Source: Xiphophorus maculatus (lineage: Eukaryota; Chordata; Actinopteri; Cyprinodontiformes; Poeciliidae). Taken from it: DNA of 64,000 nucleotides. Shown piece after piece: positions 1 through 28,830 of the stretch. The notes beneath the pieces are model-generated. The model had not been told where the DNA came from and made no database searches. It saw only the letters and a list, made by a program, of their open reading frames with translations. Position 1 is the stretch's first letter. Each line of letters starts with the position of its first letter. Position numbers and translations under genes: made by a program. The DNA is taken from assembly GCF_002775205.1 (NCBI RefSeq), contig NC_036445.1:1446802-1510801 (forward strand). Reading direction: 5' to 3'.

Positions 1-177
1 GTTATTTTGACCATTTCTGCAAATAAATACTACATTTTTGCTTGTATTTTTGGAGACATATTGTCAGTAGTTCATAGAATGAAATAATGTTCATTTTACT
101 CAAACATAAACCTATAAAAAGTAACTTCAAAGAAACTGATCATTTTAAATGGTCTCTTAGTTTTTCCCAGAGCTGTA
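1..177. repeat. End of a short DNA-transposon-like repeat
   Basis: This stretch ends in the terminus ttcccagagctgta. It closely matches 41170-41347 in the same window, including the shared run tttactcaaacataaaccta. Together with 40996-41347 and 52784-52935 it forms one family whose ends read roughly cagctctggaaaaaa and its reverse complement, as in a non-autonomous cut-and-paste element. The other end lies outside the window. No coding capacity is seen. The superfamily cannot be assigned by eye. Confidence 0.6.
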
Positions 178-309
178 TACAGTATATGTGCTTGCTGTTT
201 GCCTCACGGCTCCAGAACAGGATGAGATACAAAGGACTCATTTGTACCAAACAAACAAAAATGTTACATTGTACTGTCAAAAAAAGGGGAAAGTAATAAA
301 GAGTTGGAT

Positions 310-960
310 GTAAAGGAAGTCAGTGTTTCAGGATTTTTGCAGTTGTCCATACAGAGGATCATTAAACTGAATGCTGTTTTTCCATGTTTGGTTCTGATTC
401 TGGGGATGCAGAGCAGACATGAACCTGAAGACCTGAAGGGTTGGTACAACGACAATTCAGCCAATATGTATAAACTAACGGATTTTAAAGTCTATTTTCA
501 GAACTGCAAGCTCCATCTTCCTGGTTTTAGAGAGAACGTGAGCAGCAGCAGCGTTATGGATCAGCTGCAATTTTCTGATTGCAGTTTACCATAAAAGCAT
601 TAATGAGTTTATCAAGATATTGTTGGAACATTAGTCTTAATTTTCCAAATGCTCTGCAGGTGATAGAAGGCCTTATGTGTCTCCAAAGGTTCATGTTTCT
701 GGCCTAATCACCATTTTCCGGCTGTAATAACTAAAGCCTAGTGCTGACTCTTGATTGTTTCTCTAGGTCTGAAGGTAATTATTTAAATTTTGTTTTTATT
801 CACATGGATAAAGATACATTGACACATCCATTCCTTTAATTTCTTTATGCATCTTCTCAACGCTTGAATGTGTTCATAGTCAGAATGGGCTGCATAGTCA
901 CCTGGTGACACGTTAATGTAGAGCTATACATCATCTGCAAAGTTAAGACAACTTCAATTA
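310..960 (-). repeat. Diverged copy of a dispersed repeat (same family as 47205-47995)
   Basis: Shared blocks with 47205-47995 include 'ttccatgtttggttctgatt', 'gatagaaggcc...gtgtct', 'aaggttcatgttt' and 'cacctggtgacacgttaatgt', in the same order, so both are copies of one old family. I know this type as a common fish interspersed repeat with a 'caaagtgctttacat' block, but cannot name its class. No open reading frame of note. Strand is arbitrary. Confidence 0.55.
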
Positions 961-1960
961 TTTGTAATAACCTAAACTAGAGAAACAGAAGTATTAAATA
1001 GGAGGAACCCCCATTCTAGCCTTTGGGTTAACCTGCATGTGACTTTTGTCAACCTCAATGAAAAATTAGCCAGCTATTAACATGAAGAACGTAATTTCCA
1101 AGGTAATTCCCCTGTTTGGTTTAGGTGTGTTTTTGCAGGGGTAATTCAAAATCCACGCAGGAAGGCAGCCTGGAGGAACATTAGTGCCCACATCTGAAAT
1201 GAGGTCTTGTGGGCAAAATGAGAGAAAATAAAGTCCATTATCAGCTGGCAGGGAAAGTGGATGCCCACACTTTGCCTGCAGCAAAACATAGTAAACAAGA
1301 GCCATCCAAGTCTGGAGTGATGATGCTATGATGTGCAGCCATGGCAGCATGAATATGAGTCATCAGTTAAAAAAACACATTCCTATGTCCAAATCACAAA
1401 ATTTAGTAAAGAGTTTCCAAATGATTTTAAAAAGTTTGATGGATACTGGAAGGAAATCATGTTAACTGAAAAAAGCACAAGCTATAAAGTGTAAATGTCT
1501 AGTTTTCTGGATTTGGAGACAGCAGGTCCTCCAGCTTTTAGGCAAAGTTGTTCAAGGCTGAATTATTTTGCATATGCAGAACAAAGACATTATTTCAACA
1601 TAACTCAACATTTTCACCTTTTCATACAAGGTAGATGTGGTTTTTAATTACCTAAAGGTTACAAAACAAAGTAAAAGAAAAAACTAACTTCATGTCTTGT
1701 AGACATCAGATAATTTTGGGTACTTGTCTTTCATTCCACCGAATCAAAACACCTAGAAACTGCAGGGAGGCATTTCTGCTATTGATCGTTTGGATGATTC
1801 TGTCTTTGTCACATTGACTTTGCTCATGCTACACCTCACTTCTGATTCACAGCGTCGAATCCCCACTCCATAAAATTAACCTTTTATATATATAATAACT
1901 AATTCTTTGCATAAATAATCTCCCTTTTCATTCTTTCTGGATAATTATTGCCAGCAAAGT
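961..1960. other. Intergenic, nothing recognised
   Basis: AT-rich sequence with only short chance reading frames. I see no exon-like coding stretch, RNA gene or clear repeat. Confidence 0.4.
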
Positions 1961-3302
1961 GACTTCCAAAAGTATTTATTCCCCTTAAACCTTCATTTTT
2001 TTAAACCAGTCACTGAATTGTGCGTTTTATGTCCTCTCACCAGTGGCCCCAAGATGAATAAGTTATGTCAGTGAGTGTTATATCAGGAAGGGAATCTGGC
2101 ATAAAACTTGAGGCAAAATATACATATTGATCACCAAAATGACTCTGATACCAGATCAGTTGCAAGTCATCCGCTGTGACCATCCTTAACTGGAGCGGCT
2201 GAAAAAAGAAGAAACCTTTTCACATTTTGTGCATTAAAGCCGCAAACTGTATGAGTTTTACAGAGATCTTAGACCAACACATAAGAATTTTTTTACTAAA
2301 ACAAATATTAAAAAATGTGGTGCGCATTTGAATTAGGCCCACCAGTGGGAAGATTGTAGCACCACCTTTCGCTACAATTACAGCTGAGGGTATTTATCAA
2401 GTTTGGCCACAGATTCTCTGTTGTATTTTTTGCCACTGGGAAGTTCTTGCACATAAATATGCTTTAAGTTAAACATTTCCATTGCAGTTCTGGTTATATG
2501 TCCAGGTTTCTTCTCCTGCCTGACGGTGAAACTCCTCTCCAGTCCCAGATATTTTGCAGCCACTAAACGATTTTCTTTCCCGAATGATCGATCTTAATGT
2601 CGAGCTGGAGAGGCATCTCAGTCCCTGTTGAAGAAAAGCAGCACCTAAGCATGATACTGCCACCACCATCTTCCACAGCACAGATGATAGGTGTGTAATG
2701 CAAGTAATATGTTTTCCATTACAAACAGCTCTTTGCATGTTGGCTGAAAAGTTTAATTTTGGTCTGATTTGTACCGAGCAGCTTCTTCCACGTGTTTGCT
2801 GTGAGTAGATTATGGCATCAGAAAACCTGATTTCTTCAACCTGTCAGTTTAGGTCCATGCTCTTTCCATTTTCCCATGATGGATTGAACAGTGCTTGGGA
2901 ATTTGCTTTATGATCTAACTCTAAACATGTCAGCATTTTTCTCTCTGATCTGTCTGCTGTGTTCCTCTGTTTCCATGTTGTTTGTTCACTAAAACCCCTG
3001 AGGCCTTCACAGATTAGCTAGATTAATGCAGAGATTAAACATCTGAACTCTTCAGTTGACTTTATTTATTAATTGTGGATTCTGTTTTGGGGTCTCATAG
3101 GAGAGGGGACCAGGATTAGAAATGCATGATACCCTTTTTATGTTTCATCGGTAATTTCTAACATTATGTTTATTTCTCCTTACACTTAGCAGTTTGGGCC
3201 TTCTTTATGTTAATCTGTCTCATTTAATCCCAATAAAACACATTTTGTGTTTTGTGGTTGTAACATGACAAAATGCCAAAAGGTTTAAGCAGTATCAATA
3301 CT
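1961..3302 (-). mobile_element. Degraded Tc1/mariner-like transposon
   Basis: Both ends carry the usual fish Tc1-like terminal text: 'caaaagtatttattcccctt' at the left, and a block with 'ggttgtaacatgacaaaatg' close to the right end. The inside matches a decayed Tc1 transposase on the minus strand. The segment at about 2650-2670 is the reverse complement of the HGGGSIM codons, 2850-2900 matches the region encoding the second helix-turn-helix ('gatggattgaacagtgctt'), and 2720-2800 matches the stretch before the catalytic triad. It is full of stops and indels and cannot be active. About 2030-2210 does not match the family and may be a secondary insertion. Confidence 0.75.
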
Positions 3303-4860
3303 TGATCTTAAAGGTTTGAAAGATTGGATCATTTATTCTCTACATGCAGCCTTTAAACCTCAAAGTTGCAATAAAGAAAACTTTGTGGGGTTTTCTACCA
3401 CAACACAAGATGGCACTAGAGGACAGTCTGCACACAACTATTTGTTTTCCTCACAATGTTGCAATCTGGACATTGTCCCTAATATGTGTATGAGGTGTAG
3501 AAATAATGCTTCGGCTCGATTTGGATGGATGCACATTTAATTTTGTACTCTTTGCAACACAATTAAGAGCAGTTAGGTAAAATGGCAATGCTGCCACAGC
3601 ATAAAAATCCTGAATCATATTAGGTTTCAATGCTAAAACCTTAAAAATACTTTTTCTTAATGAAAACATATCGCTGTTGTAAAACAGAAGGAACATGTGA
3701 TCTGATTGAGGCTGCACTTACAGTACTCAATATAACTTGGCTCAAGAGCTGGCTGGCGAGCCAGAGTCTAATCTTAGCCTGACCTTTAATTCCCCTCTTT
3801 GACCTTAAGCTGTTAAAGCAGCGGCCAAGACTGGCATGCAGGCACTCAGGGTTGTGGTAGTTCAGCAATGCCAGGACACTGGACAGCTGCCACAAAACCC
3901 ACAAAAGGTGTCCAGTTTTAAAGGAGAGTAGTAGTTGGGACACGTCTGCAGATCTCTGCACAAAGATGAAGAATGCAAGTTGTCAAATGTATTTTTTTCC
4001 ACTTGGATCAAAGTGTGCAGTAGTTGCAAGATGCCGATGCTTTTGAAGGTTTCAACTCACAGACCTGGCTTAAACTCACATGGTTATGATTCAGGTTTGA
4101 CATTTTCTAATCTCCTCTGCAGAGCTTTCTTTTCTGATGTCAACAATGTTGCCAGGAAAGAGAGTCAAAAATAGATGTGGAAGCAGCAGCTGACATGGCT
4201 GAGCCTTGTCATGTCTTTGTGTGCAGGGGAAGAGAAGTGAAGCAGTTAATCTGGGAGCAGAAGGCAAGATCCCCTTGCACACACCTCCACAGTGCCTCTG
4301 CCTTCTGACTTTAAAAGAAAAAAACACAACTTTCTTCCATTGCATCCTTTCAGGTATTTCTAAATAGCCACAAAAAAGCCACAGTTCAACTGAGTAAATG
4401 GACTCAAGCACGCTCCTGTGCGCATCTGTGAGTGAAATTGAGCAATCAGGTTTCAACTTTTGACTTCTGCAGGGCGGATTGGAGCTGCAGGAAAAGAATA
4501 GCAGCAACAGAGTCAGTCAAGTGAAGGGTCATGGTCTTTGGACATTAAATGTCACAGTCAGTAAGACAGAGATTTGATCCCCCCCCACCTATTTGCTCCA
4601 TGTGGCTGCATTCACTGAGAAGGTCAGCAGGGGACCCCTGTCTTTTTTCAGACCACGATGTGAGGCCTTTAAGGTGTGGCCGTCTAAATCAGGACTTCTG
4701 AGACTTCACAACACTTTACGCAAATTAAATAACAGCAATATTTCGGTTTGTAATGAGCAGGAGGATAGGGACGCGATGGTGGTAACTTAGATAAAAGTGA
4801 AGTTTCAAACTGTGCAGTTAACGACCTTGACATTCAGGAGGAGGCTGGAAGGATCGTTAT
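3303..4860. other. Upstream flank of gapdh, no gene recognised
   Basis: Contains a 138-codon minus-strand frame at 4091-4507 with no recognisable family features, most likely chance. No NCAPD2 or other expected neighbour is visible. Confidence 0.4.
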
Positions 4861-4863
4861 GAA

Positions 4864-4900
4864 GGGGGCGTGGCTTCAGGGCCTGGTCAGTCATAAAAAC
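4864..4900 (+). promoter_or_regulatory. gapdh: gapdh core promoter: GC/CACCC-type box and TATA-like box
   Basis: A 'gggggcgtggc' box (4864-4874) is followed by 'cataaaaa' (4892-4899), about 25-30 bases before a plausible start of the first exon near 4925. A strong TATA-type promoter is normal for vertebrate GAPDH genes. The transcription start is inferred from spacing only. Confidence 0.55.
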
Positions 4901-4924
4901 TCAGAGTTAAACTTTGCTCTTCCC

Positions 4925-4970
4925 CACTCACACCCGGAGTCGCAAGACAGACTGACTAATCTCACAAACG
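4925..4970 (+). other. gapdh: gapdh non-coding exon 1 (approximate 5' end)
   Basis: Pyrimidine-rich leader ending 'ctcacaaacg' directly before a good donor, gtaaat (4971). The next exon begins after 'ttctttcag' at 5377 and holds the start codon 23 bases further on. The split between a non-coding first exon and a short second exon with the ATG matches vertebrate GAPDH. Confidence 0.6.
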
Positions 4971-5399
4971 GTAAATACCTCCAAGCAAGTCATTAAAATG
5001 TTTTAGTCAGGAAACTGCAGGAATTTAGCAGGCTGCATGTTTGATTCAAATCACCTGTTGACAGCGTGCTTGGCTGATTAAATGCGTCTAAAAACATGTG
5101 GGCATGACATTGTTTGAAATTTGATCTTTTGGAGCTACTAAATATTTAAACTATAATTTTGTTCATCCCAATGTGTTCTTGCAGAGACTCTTTGTTTTTG
5201 GGTCACTTAAATTAAAACTTTCCCCCAGTATTCAGCTAGATTGATTGATTTTTCTATTGCCTGTTTGATCAGTTTTTTCTTATGCAAACATTTTTTTAAA
5301 AATGCTTCTCTTTAGAAAATTACAGTGTAAATTAGATATTTGTGGATTAAATGACTATTTCTGTTTCTTCTTTCAGAGGACTAGACCAACTCAGGCAAA

Positions 5400-10033
<4,634 letters not shown>

Positions 10034-10310
10034 ACCAACCAGCTGACTGGCCGTCATGTTGCTTTCATTCTCCTTTCTATACAGAGTTATAAATGTACAA
10101 GATGTATGATCTGTGACTCTGCCTAGTTCCATCAAATGGTTCGACCCCTATCATCATCACATGCCTGAGAAAACATCCCACATGACAAACGAGTTAATCT
10201 GTTGACCAATTTCTTTTTTTTATTTGGTAAACTCCCTGTTCTGTTGTGTTGGATGGAGTAGAGGTGTGGAAGTTCTGTCTGCAGTGGTCTAGAGCTGCAG
10301 TCAGTGGTGA

Positions 10311-10316
10311 AATAAA
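10311..10316 (+). terminator. gapdh: gapdh polyadenylation signal AATAAA
   Basis: AATAAA about 280 bases after the stop codon, followed by a TTTG/TGTG-rich stretch (10319-10352) of the kind needed downstream of cleavage. Cleavage is expected near 10330-10340. Confidence 0.75.
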
Positions 10317-10339
10317 GTCCTTTGTTTGTGAGATTTAAG

Positions 10340-11420
10340 GCTTTCTGTGTCCTTTGTTGTTGCTACACAGTTTAAAATGATCCTCCACCTCCAATGTAAC
10401 CCTGTTTCTCCCACAATCTATGTATTTTTTTTTTTTCAAATTCAAGACGAGATGGTTATTTCCACAAAGCCATTCACCAGCTCCTTGGTGTGGTGAAGAA
10501 ACAATCATAATCTTGAATGTGATGCATCTAAAAATCTCTGCATTAGCAGGATTTGCAATTATGCGTTTAGTGTCAAATGCAAAGGCAGGTGGTGATGGAG
10601 GAGTATTCTTCCTGTACTACTTGCATGCAATAGTGTGGGAGGAATATAGATATGCAGATTATGTGCAGCAGGGTTTTCATTTCTTTACGATGGGTAAAAA
10701 TATGCGAACAGTGAGTCTTGCACTGATTTTAAAAAACACAAATTTTAGGTACCTTGTTTTGGTATCCATCGGACATTTTTTACTATTCTGGCTTTGCATA
10801 CAAGTTTGCTTAAAAGATTTAATTCGGTAATCTATTTTTCAATGTCCTATCTGAAGGCTTGGAGTGCTTTTGTAATGATGAATCTCAAACAGAAACTGAA
10901 CCAGATCTACAGAACATCAATCTGAATGTGTCATTTCACAAACTTTCCTATTTCACTACAGCTCAAAATTAAATCATTTTTCCTCTTTTTAGATCTTATG
11001 AAATGGAGCCACATTTTCCCAATCTGAAAAAATGAAATGGTTGTTCAGACTTATTGCCACTATGAGAAATGTATCCAAATTTTCAAAATGATTCATTTAA
11101 TTAGACAATTAAGTAAAAACTCACAAGCTGAAATTGACAAGTTATGTGTTGCACAAAGGGACTGCTTGTCCCTGGCCTATCATAAGTCCAAAGCATACTT
11201 GGTTAACCTATTCACATTTTTTCATGCATATGAAACAAATATTCATTTTACAAGATCCATAAAATAAATTGACTCAATTGGTGGTGTGACAACTGTCCAA
11301 AAAATGCAAAATAAGATCCATAAAGAAATGGAGCTGACAGCTGTGTTGAAAATGGTTTCAATTGCTAGAATCATCTGTAACCAAAATAAAAATAATTTGA
11401 GAACCGATTTTTTTCTAGCA
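10340..11420. other. gapdh-iffo1 intergenic, nothing recognised
   Basis: AT-rich. A 136-codon frame at 10420-10830 has a low-complexity start and no recognisable domain; I regard it as chance. Confidence 0.4.
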
Positions 11421-11424
11421 CTGC

Positions 11425-11750
11425 CCTGTTTTAGCGTCACCTATCTTCTAATAAACTCATTTGCTTCTCTGTCTCTGCTCAAGCATCTCCACAGCATGAT
11501 ATTGCCACTGTGTGTCACTGTGAGGGCTGTGTGTTTATTTTGAGAAACATAAACATATTGTGCTTTGCAGGTTTGTCAAAAACATTCAACTTTGGACTCT
11601 TCTGATTAGAACTGCCAATTTGTCTCCAGTAATGACTTTTGCTGCCACTCTTCCAGTTGTGCCAAACTATTTCCCATCGATAAAATAGTTTTGTGAGACG
11701 TTCAAAGCTTTGAATATGTTTAAAATATTATTTATGGTGTGATGTGAAAG
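11425..11750 (-). mobile_element. Tc1/mariner-like fragment
   Basis: 'ccacagcatgatattgccac' (11493-11512) is the reverse complement of the Tc1 transposase HGGGSIMLWG region, and 'cgttcaaagctttgaatatg' (11699-11718) matches the region after the second helix-turn-helix. The parts lie closer together than in an intact copy, so it has internal deletions. It sits just upstream of the iffo1 promoter region. Confidence 0.6.
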
Positions 11751-11879
11751 AAACTGATCGTAGAGGATTAAAGGGGTCTAGATACAAAAGTGTAATCTTT
11801 TGTTTTGCAAAGAAGAACGTTTCTAAAATGATGCATCAACAAAATAAAACAAATCACGTTGAAGTTTGTGCTTGTAACG

Positions 11880-12441
11880 GGCCATCATGGGTGAGGGGCA
11901 AAAGCACTGCGCGCCGCTGAGCTTTGTGGACTTCTATTAGTGTATTTACGGTAGGAGGATCATCCAATCCCGCAGCACTTGCTCCTGTCTGCGGTTACGT
12001 CTCCCTGACTGAGCACCATTAACGCGGAGAAGTTGGATTTGTTTGTTGTTCATTCATCCTCTGCGTTTTTTCCGCTTCACTTCACTCGGTTTATTTTGCA
12101 GCTCTTCTCTTTGGTGTTTGGTGGAGTCTACCTCTGCTGGGTTTCGGCTCCACATTTGCTGTTGTTGTTGTGGACCGTCAGAGATCAGGGATCCAGCAGC
12201 AGCAGCAGCGGCGACAACAGCGGCAACAGCCGACGTTAAGACCTCGGGGCTTTAAGGATCAGGTTTTTTATTTATAAACGCTTACATAATCAGGTAAAAC
12301 ACTGGTGTTTTACGCTGCTTCTGCAGGCTGCGCGCTGCTGTTAAGTGAAGTTTATCTTGAAATATTATTCTGCTGTAGCAAGACATTTCTCCGCCCGAGT
12401 TCATGCCAGATCTGCAGCGCTTTAGTTTTAAATACCATAGC
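11880..12441 (+). promoter_or_regulatory. iffo1: iffo1 promoter region and 5' leader with two short upstream ORFs
   Basis: GC content rises sharply from about 11880 and several CpGs appear, as at a CpG-type promoter. No TATA box is obvious. Two overlapping upstream frames start at 12033 and 12043 and end at 12239 and 12255, before the main start. A CAG/CAA-rich run (about 12195-12235) lies in the leader. The exact start of transcription cannot be fixed. Confidence 0.45.
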
Positions 12442-24049
<11,608 letters not shown>

Positions 24050-27000
24050 CACTTCGTCACTCGGCCGTTGAAAGATGCTGCGTTCATGTGACCTCTGCTA
24101 CAAACTACGACAGTACCACACCGTATACACGTGAAACTACGGCAACACCGTGTTTACATCTGAGGAAATTCATTGAAGATATTCTATAATTAATTGATGA
24201 TGTGTTGCCCGTACAGATCAGTCTGAGGGAAAACTGAAATTCAGACTGATTGATTTCAGACTTTAAGAAAGTTAAGATCCCGACGTGATTGTTAGAAAAA
24301 CAAGCTGCTGTTAATTATTGTGATGCAGGGAGGTAACAAAAACTATAAACTAACTTATTTAATCTTCAAATCATCATACACTTCATCAGTGATGATATAT
24401 GAGCAATATTTAAAACTCTTATCCTCAGTAAAGTCTGTAATTTTCACTTTTTGTGTATTTACAGTCTTTTTGCCCATAAATGTCCAGCTGGGGATAAGGG
24501 AAAGATTACAAGTTGTTTTTCACCATCAGGTAGTTTCTAATCAATGTTTGTGTTTGAAATCTAATTAGATCCCCTGATGCACAACTTATTTGCCTTCCAG
24601 ACATCCTGATGAATTAAATCTCACAAGGTAATTTTGTCAAATCAAAGACATAGATAAACATATAAAAGTATCAAAACAGAGTTTGAGTTTGTGCTGAACA
24701 TCATACAAAACTACATAAAGTACATATTCAGTACATGTCTTGTTCATCTGGACAGTTTAGTGTGCAGTCACTCTGAAAAAAGTCATATATATATTTGGAC
24801 ATATTTGTCCACTCATTATTTATAGGCTGTGAATCATGTCATCTTCCGACCCACCGCTCGGGCTAAAAATGGCTCCTTTCAGCAAGACAGCTGCAAAGAA
24901 TTAACTCGCAACATCGCTCTTAGTTGCATGTTAATAATTTTGGAGTCAGGCTTTAGGAGAGCAAATCACACTGTGCTTTCAGAGAACTTTAAGCAAGCGT
25001 TATTACTGAATGGTTACAGCAGCAGAGCAGCGACATGATCACCGAACACATCCCACATTGTTTTAAAAGAATCGTGGATGCACTAACCACTGGATGATTA
25101 AATTCTCCAGAGGATTGCCTTTAAGATCCAGTTTATGAACTACAAAGTATGTCAAAGTAAGCAAAACAAAGGATTGCCTTGTTTCATGAAAACACTGTGT
25201 GTCTACAGGATCTGGCAGGAATCTACTTTGAAACCATCCATTAGCTTGACAGTTTGGTAGGAAACAATTTTTTCTTCTTCAAACTGAGATAATTGAAGCT
25301 TATTAATTATAAACCAGATATTTATTGCTCAAAACCCTGTCCCAAACAATTCCAGCAGTCCCTTTACATTCAGAGTTGTTTTGATGTGGCAGAAATCTGC
25401 TTTGTACCTGGCTGTGACAATTTTTATTTCTCCAAACTCGAGTAATGTAAACTTATTCTTTACATATAGGAGATTAAGAAGAAAAAAACATGAATGCAAT
25501 AAATGTTACATAATGAAGTCCTCTTAAGGACGCACACTTAAAAGGTTTGGTGAGCTGGAGAGTAAATAAACATGAAACAACTCCTCCTTGGACTTGGTTC
25601 TGCTCTGATTCGCTGTTAGCTTGACTCACCTGCAGGCTACTGACTACTTACAGTGTCTCCTCAGAGCCCCACTCTAAATAATCCACCTCCATTTTTAAAC
25701 TTGGAGTTGTTTTAAGGCAACAAAAATCTTATTTGATCCTTAACAAGGCAATGATTCACTGCTAGCTTTTCACAAAGGTGGACAAATATCCACCATCCTT
25801 TTGTATTATTTACAGAATCTGATGGTCCAGAAAGCTGCATGTAAGATACTGACGGCTAATTGCATCGCCACAGAATTTCACTTTAAATAATTCAAACTAT
25901 CAGCTTAGCGTTGAAGTTGTTCTGATCTTTTTCTAACTACTTGTTAGCTGAACTCAATGATGAAAGCTAATCACTGTTTAATTTAACTCAGGTAGTTCAA
26001 TTAACCACTACAGGTAACATATTAAACACTCAAATGCTCTCTACAAAACCTGACTTAAAGTCAGACATTTTGCTTGACTCGCCAGGGAAAACTAATCTCT
26101 GTTTCTCCAAACTTTGGTTGTTTAGAAAACAGCAGCTAATCTTCTGACAGCAAATAATATCTATTCAGAACCCCATCCAAATAATCCATGGCAGTGCTTT
26201 AAATTAATCCCTGGAAGAAAAAGTCCGACATAATAAGCAGCTTCAGCAGCAAAGCAAGTGGAAATCAACAGCAAGCATCCCCTGACAAGCCTTTATCCAA
26301 CTTTTATGGGGTGAACAGAAGTACTAAACACAAATATTGTGCCACTTTAATCACTGAGAGAAAGAAAATGAAAAACTTTCAGTTTAGCCATGAAGTCTGC
26401 ATACGTTACAGCAATATTACTCCTAACGCTTGCCTGGAGTTGGAGTTCAAAACTGTACGCTAAAGATCACAGAGCTGTTTGATAATGAGTCTTATTGCAG
26501 CTTAGTATCGCTTAGAGTGAGCAGGTTGTTTAAGCAAAGCTCCATGGTGGAGCAGAACATCTGTAAAGACAGCAGAGGAACCAAAATGGTCAAAAACTCA
26601 TGTAAGTTACTCACCGAGTGCCAAAATAAAAGTCAAGATTATGACTCATTAGGAAATAGCTGAGAAAAAATAACTGGTTATAGCTGTGGAAGCTATGTCA
26701 CAAAGGTGCTTGATGTATATAACGAAACCTATTTTTGAGCCTAGAAGCGTTTGCACATAGAAAGGAAGCAAAACTATATGAATCTTATGAAGCAATCAGC
26801 GCTACTACTTGTAAAACAGACGACACTGGAAATAGACTTGTTTCCACTTCCTTTACATATTTCAGGTGAACTTATAACACGTACCTCATGTTTAATTATA
26901 CATTTGAACACCAAATGATACAGGAAAGCATCGCTGGCTATCATCACTGTCAAGGGGAGTAAACCTCACATCACTGCTGTACAGTACCATCATAAACTCC

Positions 27001-27910
27001 TTCTAGTTTCTTTCAGTCGCATTAAACCAGGTGAAATGTCGTGATTCTCACTTCGGTACTTTTGTTTCGATGACGAAAGACGGCAGCTTTCAGCGCCTGC
27101 ATGTGAGGCTGCTTGGGTCAGCTGCTTCGAGTGTTTTTTCTGCCATTTGAATCCAGAAGAAAGATGTGAAATTATGTGCCGTGTGAGGCCCAGAAAGCCA
27201 TTTCCTTTTACTTTCAGACACCGAGTGAGTCTACTGTATGCATGTGCCGTGTGTCTGTTCTTGAGTCTTTTCAGTGGGTGTTTTTAAAACGACTTTTACT
27301 GGCGCAGATGCACAGTGTTGTAGAAAATGAAATAGAATTACTAAAGGGTGACATTTTAGATTAGACTGTCCTTTGTCTGAGGTCACCCATGAAATTCAAA
27401 ATCAAATGAGAGCTATTTTCCATTACTAAACTTCCTTTATGAGTCTATGTGTTGGCCAAGTAAAGTCAATTTAAAAACAACTCAAGTTCAGGAAAATGAG
27501 CCAGTGAAAAACCAATGCTTTTGCAAAATGACTGTACAATGGCTTTGAAATAATAATAATGAAAAAATAGCTTTGAATATATAGATGAGCTCGAAGAAGC
27601 GCGTCCGCAGTCACACGCCTGAAATGAAAATTGACTTGAAATTTGAATGAAAATATGTTTCAATTAAATATTTGGCAGATAAAAACATAAAAGTGTTTTT
27701 ACAAACAAAAAAAAAACCCCTCAAGAGTTGAATACCAATTTGTGTCTCATAACATTTGGAAACTAATCCTGTGGACATTTTGGGAAATTGAAGTGTGTGA
27801 CTTTGCGTCAAAATGAAATACTTTTTTGGCTTAGAAGCTTTACTGCAGAGCTAAAGTATGTAATGTATGTAAAGAGAGACTGAATGAATAAAAGATCCAA
27901 CTGATGATCA
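24050..27910 (+). other. iffo1: Probable iffo1 3' UTR and downstream flank
   Basis: No exon of another gene is seen. Candidate polyadenylation signals are ATTAAA at 24613-24618, AATAAA at 25498-25503 and AATAAA at 27887-27892; only transcript data can say which is used. Contains the degenerate repeated block described separately. Confidence 0.4.
25331..26215 (+). repeat. Four degenerate copies of a repeated block
   Basis: Starts near 25331, 25672, 25871 and 26166 each read roughly 'cagarccccaytcwaaayaat' followed by a 'ttggagttgtttt'-like stretch and, before the block, a 'ctgacngcnaat'-like stretch. Spacing is about 340, 200 and 295 bases, so this is an old, irregular tandem or segmental repeat, not a microsatellite. 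Confidence 0.45.
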
Positions 27911-28639
27911 ACATTTTGTCTTTCCTCTTGCAAAACATTTCATTCTGATGTTTGTACTGAAACTTCTACAGTTCAGATAATAATTATTCATAACCTTGGC
28001 AGGTTTAGGTTGAAAGTTTTCTTATACTTTCAACAACATGTTTTTTTTTTCCCTCACAGGTGGAAATATTAAGTGTTTTAGAGATTTTTTTTCTCTCAAA
28101 AATGATGCGTCTCTTAGATTATCTTTTGAAATATGCGTCTCATTTTCTCTGAGAAAATGAATGAATGAGTTTTAAATCGGTTTGTGCGAGCTGTGTGAAC
28201 CATTAATGACCTACCTGTGTGAGGTCAAATTTTAGTAGATTTGAACCGAGTAATCAGGATAGTGCGTCTGTCACAAAATATCTGGAAGGTTTGCTGAGAG
28301 GATCTATGACATTTCTGTTTTTTACATACACAAAAAGGAAGAGATCAGTTCAGTTTCATTCAGAAATTTACGTAAACCTTCATGGAGGACATGTTTTTTT
28401 TTCTCTTGAATAATTTTTCTTTCTGGGTACAAAGTTTTGAGTTTCCAGTATCAGAGTTGTGCATACATGCTCAAATATGCACAGGTTCCCCTATTATTTG
28501 TTTAAATGTCTCTTGGTCAGATGTATCTCAACCACATGCTCCTAGTTGCCACAGTTTTAGCTCTATGTTTAAACTGGTAGAGTTCATTTAAACCGGTTTT
28601 GGGAAGAGCCGGATTATTCCCCAAACAGTTTAGATGTGT

Positions 28640-28830
28640 GTTTGAAAATCCATCTGGCAGAAAACAATCCCACAGTACAATGCTACCACCAACATGCTTT
28701 AAAGTATGAAATGTTCTTGTGGAGAAATAGACGCTGTTTTATGTAAGTTACACTGCCCCGCAGCATGGTACAACCGCCACCATGCTTTGCAGTTTGTACA
28801 GTGATATTTTTGCCCCACCTCAATCTTATT
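28640..28830 (-). mobile_element. Two Tc1/mariner-like fragments
   Basis: 'cccacagtacaatgctacca' (28670) and 'cccgcagcatggtacaaccg' (28756) are both reverse complements of the transposase HGGGSIMLWG codons, from two differently diverged copies lying side by side. Between iffo1 and ltbr. Confidence 0.55.

Noticed and set aside
4091-4507. 138-codon minus-strand frame upstream of gapdh
   Set aside because: No recognisable domain, mixed composition, no splice or promoter context; typical of chance open frames.
10420-10830. 136-codon plus-strand frame after gapdh
   Set aside because: Starts in a T-rich low-complexity run and shows no family features; no promoter or splice support.
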